Below the pieces are notes generated by a model. The model worked only from the letters and a program-made list of their open reading frames with translations. It was not told the DNA's origin and made no database searches. From an uncultured Mucilaginibacter sp. (GTDB lineage: Bacteria > Bacteroidota > Bacteroidia > Sphingobacteriales > Sphingobacteriaceae), in contig NZ_CAMLOV010000178.1 in assembly GCF_946481715.1 (NCBI RefSeq), positions 1 to 10,772 of the forward strand: a stretch of 10,772 nt of DNA, written 5' to 3'. Both the position numbers and the translations under genes were made by a program. Positions 5,101 to 10,772 of the stretch are shown in pieces. The first letter of the stretch is position 1; every line of letters begins with the position of its first letter.

Positions 5101-7641
5101 TTATGGCTTCGTTACAACAGTAGAGTCCTTTTTTGTATTTGATGCAGGCTTTTTTGCGGAGGTATCGCTTTTTATGTTTGCAGGTTGGATGCTCGCAGGT
5201 TTCAGTAATATACTATCTACTTTGCCTTTTACAATAGGTTTTATGCCGAGCGTGTCCTTGCCTATGCCCTGGCGCGAACCCGGCGGTAATTTGGTTGCGG
5301 TACTATCGGTTGGCGCAGGCTTTCCGTTGATCAATTTCACTCCGGGTGTTTTAGTGCCTTTTTTACCCGGCGCTGTTGCCGGTTTTGTTGCTTCAGGTTT
5401 TTTGTTGTACGATGGGATAATAGATTCTTTAGAAATTGGCCGCTCTTTGGGTTTCCAGATGAAGCCTTTTAATATCTTCTCTTCGTCGGTAAACTTTGCA
5501 AGCGGACCATAGCGGTGTTCGGGTTTAGTAATAAAGAAAACATCCGTAGCGCTGTTGTCCTCAAATGATACCCTCATGCGGCTCGTCAGCGAGCGTTGCA
5601 TTTCTGTTACTTTCTTGGTGCTGTCGCGGTTAAAATAAATACTTTCGGCATTCCCCGAAATAAACATCTTATCCAATTTGTCATTCTTAAAGAAGCCCCG
5701 CATCCGCTTGCCTGCTATTTGGTTAAAGGTGAGCGAGTCGTCCTTCTCTATATTCACAATAAAGGCCGAAGGGAACAGCATCAGGTTGTCCATCTTTTTG
5801 TTGCGCATTTGCATGGTGATGGTATCGCCAGATAGTTGCGAGCCTTGTGTCCATATCAATGGGTTTACAAAACAGCGCAGGGTAGAGTCGCTGTAACTGT
5901 AAAACATCGAATCGGCCTTGGCCTGCAGGTCCGATTTAAAGAGTTTTGCATGGTGGTATGCCCTAATGATCCTGATCCTGGCGGTATCGCTCACCGGGCG
6001 CGTTTTCACAATAAACGCGGGGTCGTTATCTTCCGGGTCGGCAACGGGCGCTTTGGCCTGTGGTTTTGCGGGGATAGGCTTGCCATCCTTATCCAGCTTA
6101 TCAGCAACAGCTACTACGGGCGGCGCATTTTTCTCCTTAATTGGCTTGCCTTTTTTATCCAGTTTGGGCGGGGCCACATATACAGGCTCGGGCTGTGGCG
6201 GCCCAAACAATAAAGGGTGCAGTATAAGGCTATCTTTTGGCATTGACGGGCGCACCGCGGTGAGGAATTTAGAGATTTCTTTTTTGGATGCTGTTGCTAA
6301 ACCGGGGCCCTTGATTTTTAAGGAAGTATCCCGAATACCAGCCAACCGCTGTTTTTCAAAGAGTATCTTTAAGTCTTTATAGGTAAGTATTTGCGTTTCC
6401 AGGGTATCGGCAGAGATATAGATCGAATCGCGTTTCACCTTCCCCGGCTTCGCAAGTTTTGCAAGCGAATCGGTTTTAACCGAAGTATCGCGTTTGGTGG
6501 TATCGGCCATGTCTTTTCGTGGTGTGCCTGCGGGCGATCCTTTTAACACCATACTCGCAGGCAGGATCTTTTCGGGAGTAACTGGTGTTGGTTTTTTAGC
6601 AGGTTGTTGCAAAGGCGGAGCTTTTATGGGCGATGGAACCTTTACGCCAGTACCCAAAGCCGGTGCCTTTATGGGCGATGCCCCTTTTTTTACTTTACCA
6701 TTCTTATCCTTTACTAAGGTTTGCAACGCAACTGTGTCCGTTTTAGTAGTGTCTTTTTCTTCGGTAACTATTACAACATAGGGGTCTTTGGTTACAACGG
6801 TACGTTCTTCGCTTTTATAATAATTTGCCAAATCGCCCATTAGGGTGGTTTTTTGTTCGCTATCGGTAAATACCACATGCTTCACCGCGCGGCCAAAGCC
6901 TATCTTTTTGTCATAAAACAAACTATCGCCCTTAAGCCGTTTTGTGCCCGATTTGTAGAGGTTTTTCTTGCCAAAAAAGGCTTGTTCTGTAACGGTATTG
7001 TACAGCCCGTTCTCGGTATACAGCGTATCCTTTTTATCCTTGGTATCGTAAATATTAGTTGGCCCGTAAAAATAGGCAATGCGGGTACCGGTGTTGTAGC
7101 GCAAGGTATCCGTTTTTATCAGTGCATCCGGCGTTACCAATACTACATCGTACCGAAAGTAAGAATCCCTCGAAAAAGCAAAGTAATAGCCGTTTTTGCT
7201 GGTGAGGGTGTTGTCTTTATTCACCACTTTCCCGCCGCCGGTGTAGGTACCAATGCGGGTGGCGGTATTGTAGGTAAGGTAATTAGTTGTAAGCGTGGCA
7301 TCTTTATCAACCATTTTTACATTATCGGTAAGTACGGCTACTTTGGTATTGCCGTTATAATTCAGCTTATCCGAGAAGATGTTCAGGGTATCGCCCTGGG
7401 TAATATTTACGTTCCCGAAAGCGTCAAAGGCGTTATCCTGTGCGTAAAAGTACGCACTGTCTGATCGCATGATAGAGTAATCCTGTTGAAACGTGCCCTG
7501 GTATACCTTAATTACGTCTTTGCCGTTTATCTTCATCCCCTCGCTTCTTTTAGAGCTGATGAGGTTAACTACAGATTTTTTCTGTGCCAGTACGGTTACA
7601 GATAACAGTATAAAAAAAAGGCTGAAGGCGTATTTTATCAC
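5101..7641 (-). CDS. OstA/LptA-like LPS-transport periplasmic protein with long disordered linkers
   Basis: This 846-residue protein starts with a signal peptide (hydrophobic 5-18, VLAQ near 20). Residues about 21-280 form an OstA-type beta-jellyroll array with repeated 'GDTLNIFSDKLNYNG', 'LTSKNGYYFAFSRDS', 'DTLYTENGLYN' and 'KGDSLFYDKK' units, the pattern of LptA/OstA strands that carry LPS across the periplasm. A Pro/Lys/Thr linker (about 297-400) follows. A second OstA segment starts with 'RDSIYISADTLETQ' (404-417), is broken by another long linker (about 421-552), and resumes at 553-745 with 'DLQAKADSMFYSYSDSTLR' (571-589) and 'GNAESIYFNRDS' (663-674). A Pro/Lys/Ser/Thr tail (747-846) ends the protein. 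The start is a GTG at 7641: an in-frame stop lies 10 codons upstream at 7669-7671, and there is no ATG between. Its role is inferred from the family. It is much longer than proteobacterial LptA (about 185 residues). Confidence 0.85.
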   Translation of the reverse strand: MIKYAFSLFFILLSVTVLAQKKSVVNLISSKRSEGMKINGKDVIKVYQGTFQQDYSIMRSDSAYFYAQDNAFDAFGNVNITQGDTLNIFSDKLNYNGNTKVAVLTDNVKMVDKDATLTTNYLTYNTATRIGTYTGGGKVVNKDNTLTSKNGYYFAFSRDSYFRYDVVLVTPDALIKTDTLRYNTGTRIAYFYGPTNIYDTKDKKDTLYTENGLYNTVTEQAFFGKKNLYKSGTKRLKGDSLFYDKKIGFGRAVKHVVFTDSEQKTTLMGDLANYYKSEERTVVTKDPYVVIVTEEKDTTKTDTVALQTLVKDKNGKVKKGASPIKAPALGTGVKVPSPIKAPPLQQPAKKPTPVTPEKILPASMVLKGSPAGTPRKDMADTTKRDTSVKTDSLAKLAKPGKVKRDSIYISADTLETQILTYKDLKILFEKQRLAGIRDTSLKIKGPGLATASKKEISKFLTAVRPSMPKDSLILHPLLFGPPQPEPVYVAPPKLDKKGKPIKEKNAPPVVAVADKLDKDGKPIPAKPQAKAPVADPEDNDPAFIVKTRPVSDTARIRIIRAYHHAKLFKSDLQAKADSMFYSYSDSTLRCFVNPLIWTQGSQLSGDTITMQMRNKKMDNLMLFPSAFIVNIEKDDSLTFNQIAGKRMRGFFKNDKLDKMFISGNAESIYFNRDSTKKVTEMQRSLTSRMRVSFEDNSATDVFFITKPEHRYGPLAKFTDEEKILKGFIWKPKERPISKESIIPSYNKKPEATKPATAPGKKGTKTPGVKLINGKPAPTDSTATKLPPGSRQGIGKDTLGIKPIVKGKVDSILLKPASIQPANIKSDTSAKKPASNTKKDSTVVTKP
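5986..6381 (-). repeat. Low-complexity linker-coding region with a repeated KLDKxGKPI motif
   Basis: These bases code for residues 421-552 of the OstA-like protein, rich in Pro, Lys and Ala. The motif KLDK-x-GKPI occurs twice, at residues 493-501 (6139-6165) and 515-523 (6073-6099), suggesting a short internal duplication. The segment separates two parts that I read as one OstA-like domain. Confidence 0.6.
6616..6678 (-). repeat. Duplicated SPIKAP coding motif in the first OstA linker
   Basis: The six-residue motif SPIKAP is encoded at 6661-6678 (residues 322-327) and again at 6616-6633 (residues 337-342), 27 bases apart. The DNA copies differ at 2 of 18 positions (TCGCCCATAAAGGCACCG versus TCGCCCATAAAAGCTCCG), indicating a short, fairly recent tandem duplication in a disordered stretch. 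Confidence 0.7.
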
Positions 7642-7646
7642 AATGG

Positions 7647-7654
7647 CAAAATTA
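7647..7654 (-). promoter_or_regulatory. -7 promoter element TAATTTTG for the OstA-like gene
   Basis: Read on the minus strand this is TAATTTTG, a perfect match to TAnnTTTG, ending 5 bases before the GTG start at 7641. Standard spacing would put the transcript start at about 7640, at or within the start codon, so the mRNA may be leaderless. No TTG is visible at -33. If the transcript begins inside the GTG, the true start may differ. Confidence 0.5.
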
Positions 7655-7659
7655 GTTTT

Positions 7660-7688
7660 TTGCAGGGGTTATTAAATTAATAATTTTG
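7660..7688 (+). promoter_or_regulatory. Promoter of tilS (TTG, 18-base spacer, TAATTTTG)
   Basis: TAATTTTG at 7681-7688 matches the -7 consensus exactly. TTG at 7660-7662 fits the -33 element with an 18-base spacer, close to the usual 19-21. The TTTG ends only 4 bases before the tilS ATG at 7693, which implies a leaderless or nearly leaderless mRNA. It stands back to back with the promoter of the divergent OstA-like gene within 51 bases. Confidence 0.6.
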
Positions 7689-7692
7689 GCTT

Positions 7693-9027
7693 ATGCTTCC
7701 TGTTAAACGCTTTGTTGATTTTGTTAAGCAAAATGCACTATTCGAGCCCGGTACAAAACTACTGGCAGCGGTTAGCGGCGGTATGGATTCGGTTTTAATG
7801 GCTCATTTACTCAAGTCAGCAGGTTATCAATTTTGCATAGCGCATTGCAACTTTATGCTGCGGGGCGACGAAGCCAATGCCGACCAGAATTTTACCCGTG
7901 CACTGGCGCAACGACTGGGCGTAAGCTTCCATACTACCAACTTCGATACCGCAACCTATGCAGCGGATAATAAAATATCTATCCAGATGGCGGCCCGCAT
8001 TTTACGGTATAACTGGTTTAACCACCTTTGCCAAACAACAGGTTACGAAGCAATTGCCCTTGCACACCATCAGAACGATACTATCGAAACAATATTGTTA
8101 AACCTTACACGCGGCACTGGTATAGCAGGATTGCATGGAATATTGCCAAAAAATGGCAGCCTGGTACGCCCCCTGCTTTTTTTAACGCGCAATGAGATAC
8201 AGGAGATTGTGAAGGCTGAAGGGATAGATTTTGTGGAAGATAGCTCCAACGCATCCGTAAAATATGCGCGTAATAAGCTCAGGCACCAGGTTGTTCCATT
8301 ATTGAAAGAACTAAACCCTGCGCTGGAAGAAACTTTTGAACGTAACCTGCGCAACTTTCGCGAACTGGAGCAATTGCTAAATGAAAAATCAGATGCCCTT
8401 CGCACCGAAATAATGGTGCCACATGGCGATGAGATACATATTGCCATTGGCGATATAAAAAAATTATCGCCGCAACGCCTGCTGCTTTTTAAGCTATTAG
8501 AACCTTTTGCATTTATAGATAATGTAGTGGATGATGTGCTAACGTCGCTTAATAAGCATGCCGGGCGGGTGTTTTATAGCAGTAGCCATACCGCGGTGTT
8601 AGATAGAGGAACGCTAATTATATCGGCGCGGACAACGGATATCGGTACGCATACTATGATTAATGAGGGCGTACACGCCGTAAATTACCAAAGCTACAGG
8701 CTAACAATTTTGCACAATGACGGCCCGTTAATTATAAAAGATAATCCCCTGGCCGTTTCTGTAGATGCGGAGAAATTGGCTTATCCTTTAACAATACGCA
8801 ACTGGCAGCAGGGCGATTACTTTTACCCCCTGGGGATGAAGACCCGCCAAAAATTAAGCGATTTTTTTATCCATCAAAAAGTACCCCTGCATAAAAAAAA
8901 GGAAGTGCCGGTATTGGTAAATGCCAATGGCGATATTATTTGGCTTGGCAGCTACCGGCCCGACGAAAGGTATAAGGTGGTTAAAAACACTAAAAAAGTT
9001 ACTATATTCGAATTGATTAAATTATGA
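7693..9027 (+). CDS. tilS: tRNA(Ile)-lysidine synthetase
   Basis: This 444-residue cytoplasmic enzyme attaches lysine to C34 of the CAU-anticodon tRNA-Ile, using ATP. That modification changes its decoding from AUG to AUA and its charging from Met to Ile, and it is essential in most bacteria. The N-terminal PP-loop ATPase domain has the pyrophosphate loop SGGMDS (28-33), HCNFMLRG (51-58), HHQND (125-129), NLTRGTGIAGL (137-147), EDSSN (182-186) and ARNKLRH (192-198), all standard TilS signatures. A middle helical region (about 205-260) follows. The C-terminal TilS_C domain is at about 365-444, with 'IRNWQQGDYFYPLGM' and 'KLSDFFIHQKVPLHKKKEVP', the family's usual ending. The length is typical of the long TilS form. 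The TGA stop overlaps the ATG of the next gene (ATGA), suggesting translational coupling. The start ATG at 7693 sits 4 bases after a strong -7 element. Confidence 0.96.
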   Translation: MLPVKRFVDFVKQNALFEPGTKLLAAVSGGMDSVLMAHLLKSAGYQFCIAHCNFMLRGDEANADQNFTRALAQRLGVSFHTTNFDTATYAADNKISIQMAARILRYNWFNHLCQTTGYEAIALAHHQNDTIETILLNLTRGTGIAGLHGILPKNGSLVRPLLFLTRNEIQEIVKAEGIDFVEDSSNASVKYARNKLRHQVVPLLKELNPALEETFERNLRNFRELEQLLNEKSDALRTEIMVPHGDEIHIAIGDIKKLSPQRLLLFKLLEPFAFIDNVVDDVLTSLNKHAGRVFYSSSHTAVLDRGTLIISARTTDIGTHTMINEGVHAVNYQSYRLTILHNDGPLIIKDNPLAVSVDAEKLAYPLTIRNWQQGDYFYPLGMKTRQKLSDFFIHQKVPLHKKKEVPVLVNANGDIIWLGSYRPDERYKVVKNTKKVTIFELIKL

Positions 9028-9512
9028 GCGACAAATCCGGTTTTATAGAAAAACAGTACCTCGGGCGAGAGTGGATACCTATAACCATCCGCCTTATTTT
9101 AGCCATGTTTTGTTTTGCCGCGTACTTTTTTACGGACGAGCGCGAACGCAACGGCGATCTGCTGGCCGTGGTAGGTTTCGCCATCATCACTATATCCATC
9201 ATACTGGGTTTTGTACTTCATTTTAAAACCGTGGTGGCTAATAAAAGCGTAACGCTTGATGGGCTTTGGACTACCCGCCGCGTAAAGATAGACCTGAACA
9301 GCATTGTTAAGGCAGAGAAAGGAACGTACAGCCGTTACCTGTTTAATAACCCTGTTTATAACCTGCATACAAAAGGAACCATACGGTTTTATACCGCCGG
9401 CAACGATGCCATCCACCTAACCGACCGGGATGGCTTGTTGTACATCATTGGCTCGCAACATGCCAACGAGTTTTTAAGGGCGATAAAAGAAGAGATGAAC
9501 GCGAAGGGATAG
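9024..9512 (+). CDS. Small membrane protein, two TM segments plus PH-like domain
   Basis: This 162-residue protein is not of a family I can name with certainty. A short soluble N-terminus (1-18) is followed by two hydrophobic segments (about 20-36 and 46-66) joined by a charged turn (DERERNGD, 38-45), so both ends probably face the same side, most likely the cytoplasm. Residues 68-160 are soluble and show the bacterial PH-like (bPH) pattern: strands such as KSVTLDGLW and RRVKIDLNSIVKAEKG, a basic 'TKGTIRFYT' strand, 'AIHLTDRDGLLYIIGS' and a closing amphipathic helix (HANEFLRAIKEEM, 146-158). Such domains occur in membrane proteins of mostly unknown role. It overlaps the tilS stop by four bases and ends before a strong hairpin, so it is the last gene of the tilS unit. 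A functional link with tilS is not implied by the sequence. Confidence 0.75.
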   Translation: MSDKSGFIEKQYLGREWIPITIRLILAMFCFAAYFFTDERERNGDLLAVVGFAIITISIILGFVLHFKTVVANKSVTLDGLWTTRRVKIDLNSIVKAEKGTYSRYLFNNPVYNLHTKGTIRFYTAGNDAIHLTDRDGLLYIIGSQHANEFLRAIKEEMNAKG

Positions 9513-9550
9513 TGTTTTTACTGCTATATCAAAAGTTTACCCGGTAATAT

Positions 9551-9600
9551 AAAATAAAAAGAGCGCCAAGAATTTAATCTTCGCGCTCTTTTTATTTTTC
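9551..9600. terminator. Bidirectional hairpin terminator
   Basis: A 16-base-pair perfect stem pairs 9551-9566 with 9583-9598; the GC-rich part is GAGCGC/GCGCTC. After one C-C mismatch it extends by four more pairs (AAGA/TCTT), leaving a six-base loop. An A-rich arm on the left and T-rich arm on the right allow termination from both strands. It lies between the stop at 9512 (+) and the stop of the convergent barrel gene at 9634 (-). Confidence 0.88.
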
Positions 9601-9633
9601 CTTTGTGGTTAAAATTCCAGTTGGCGAAGCCTT

Positions 9634-10772
9634 TTAATGCGATTTAAAGCTCGCCAAATCGGTGTGCAGATCGCGGAACGAGCTACGGATACCAAAGGTT
9701 AGCATACTGGTTTTATCATTAAACACAGTATTTTTTTCGGTGCGGTAAATACCGCCAAGCTCCAGCCTCAGGTTGTATTTTGGGTTGAGGAGGAAAGCAA
9801 TTTTCCCCTGCAGGTAAACCAAATTGGTGGTTAACCCCTGCCCAATGTAGTTGCCATCGGTTTTAGCCGGGTTTTGATAGTTGAGGAACGGGTTTTTGCC
9901 GTAATTGAGGTTATTGATATCCAAACCGTATTTGCCCAGGTCGGCTTCGCCCGAGAAATCAAAACGTTTGTATGAGTAGTTAAGCATAGCAACATACTCG
10001 CGAAAGTTTGCGCCAAAGGGATGGGCAAGCGGTTCGCTGTTAGCCGTGTAATTAAGGATGGCCGAACGCTCAGAGTAGGTGTAAGGCCTGGCGGTATTGG
10101 TTTCGGCAAGGTAGCTTAAGTTTTTAACGCCAAACAAGTCGCCACCTCTTATACCCAGTTGCCATCCAAATTTGTTGCGGTAGTTGCCCGGGTTATGGAA
10201 AAAGTTCTTCGATTCAAACTCATCCAACGAAAATTGGCCGTAAAGCGTAAGCCCGTCAACCACCTTTAATTTACTTGTTAAGCCTATGAGTGCATTATCC
10301 GGCGAACCGCTGGACGCTTCTACCGGCCTTAAAAATATAAAGGGGTTAATGTAGTTAAAATCGAAACCACGCCTATGGCCGCTATCGTCCTGGTCTGCCC
10401 AAATAACCGAATCGAAGAAACCAAACGAGAGGCGGTTGCTTACATTCCAATCCAGGTAGTGGAATACGCCGAACTTTTTACGGTTGATAAATAAATCGCT
10501 GGTAGAAGCGGGGTCTTCAAACAAAGCCCACATCGACATGTATTTTACATTACCCAGGTTAGCAGTTACCCTAAAGAAAGGGTAAGGGGACGTATTATCT
10601 GATAACAGAACCGAGCGGTATCCATCGCCAATAAAGGTTTTATCGCGCCCAGCGCTGATATTTATAAATTTTACCGGTGTATAGGATACAGTTGCCGTAA
10701 TATACGACCAATTGTACGCATCGGCATCGTTTGTTAAGCGGCGGGCGTAGGCCTGACCGGGCACAATGCCAA
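9634..10772 (-). CDS. Outer-membrane beta-barrel, RemB / capsule-assembly Wzi-like family (N-terminus outside window)
   Basis: The frame is open from the TAA at 9634-9636 to the window end, giving the C-terminal 378 residues. The GTG at 10764 is internal (Val), because the frame continues upstream with Gly-Ile. The sequence is a chain of alternating amphipathic strands with aromatic belts and turn-forming D, N and G, typical of an outer-membrane barrel. The stretch 'AGRDKTFIGDGYRSVLLSDN' followed by SPYPF, then a 'FGFFDSVIWADQD' strand and a 'FNYINPFIFLRPVE' strand, is the pattern I recall from RemB-annotated gliding-associated proteins and the Wzi-like capsule-assembly barrels of Bacteroidota. 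In this phylum the name does not prove gliding. A role in surface polysaccharide or adhesin display is possible. The gene ends next to a strong two-way terminator; its promoter is outside the window. Confidence 0.72.
   Translation of the reverse strand, partial: GIVPGQAYARRLTNDADAYNWSYITATVSYTPVKFINISAGRDKTFIGDGYRSVLLSDNTSPYPFFRVTANLGNVKYMSMWALFEDPASTSDLFINRKKFGVFHYLDWNVSNRLSFGFFDSVIWADQDDSGHRRGFDFNYINPFIFLRPVEASSGSPDNALIGLTSKLKVVDGLTLYGQFSLDEFESKNFFHNPGNYRNKFGWQLGIRGGDLFGVKNLSYLAETNTARPYTYSERSAILNYTANSEPLAHPFGANFREYVAMLNYSYKRFDFSGEADLGKYGLDINNLNYGKNPFLNYQNPAKTDGNYIGQGLTTNLVYLQGKIAFLLNPKYNLRLELGGIYRTEKNTVFNDKTSMLTFGIRSSFRDLHTDLASFKSH

Noticed and set aside
6853..7464. 203-codon plus-strand open frame opposite the OstA-like gene
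   Set aside because: It is antisense to well-formed OstA repeats and shows no recognisable domain; repeated codons of the real gene explain the open frame. The same holds for the shorter frames at 5174-5512, 5596-6382 and 6494-6781.
9831..10109. Minus-strand 92-codon frame overlapping the barrel gene in another frame
   Set aside because: It overlaps a strong barrel coding frame, and its product has no domain pattern.
1..10772. Mobile elements, CRISPR arrays, tRNA genes or defence systems
   Set aside because: I looked for terminal inverted repeats, spaced direct repeats, tRNA-like cloverleaf sequences and transposase or nuclease motifs and saw none; the only strong inverted repeats are the two terminators.

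Overview
The window reads as an ordinary, densely packed chromosomal segment of a Bacteroidota bacterium, most likely of the family Sphingobacteriaceae (Mucilaginibacter- or Pedobacter-like). The evidence is the protein repertoire (a long OstA-like LptA relative, a two-parvulin SurA-like foldase paired with MoxR, a RemB/Wzi-like outer-membrane barrel), the lack of Shine-Dalgarno sequences, and TAnnTTTG promoter elements typical of this phylum. I see no mobile element, CRISPR array, tRNA or rRNA, and no frameshifted gene.

Layout. (1) 1-336 (+): C-terminal end of cysteinyl-tRNA synthetase, cut by the window edge. (2) 430-1296 (+): exported protein with two NTF2/DUF4440-like domains, followed by a 40-nt perfect palindrome that serves as a two-way terminator. 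(3) 3779-1373 (-): a two-gene unit, SurA-like peptidyl-prolyl isomerase then MoxR AAA+ ATPase. (4) 3922-5095 (+): a divergent two-gene unit, an unrecognised 195-residue protein followed after one base by the house-cleaning nucleotide pyrophosphatase RdgB. (5) 7641-5101 (-): a large OstA/LptA-like protein convergent with rdgB, only 5 bases apart. (6) 7693-9512 (+): tilS (tRNA-Ile lysidine synthetase) overlapping by four bases a small two-TM membrane protein with a PH-like C-terminus, then a strong hairpin. (7) 10772-9634 (-): C-terminal 378 residues of a RemB/Wzi-family outer-membrane barrel, whose start lies outside the window.

Functional themes. Two are mixed: information processing (CysS, TilS, RdgB) and cell-envelope biogenesis (SurA-like foldase, OstA-like LPS-transport protein, RemB-like barrel). 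The best candidate for something undescribed is the 3922-4509 protein. Its layout (short N-terminal conserved peptide, Ala/Pro/Glu linker, small alpha/beta domain ending in a Trp-containing helix) recalls the psi subunit (HolD) of DNA polymerase III, although no such subunit is, to my knowledge, established in Bacteroidota. This is a hypothesis from pattern memory, not from an alignment. A second notable point is that three genes have a perfect TAnnTTTG element only 4-8 bases before the start codon, which predicts leaderless or nearly leaderless transcripts.
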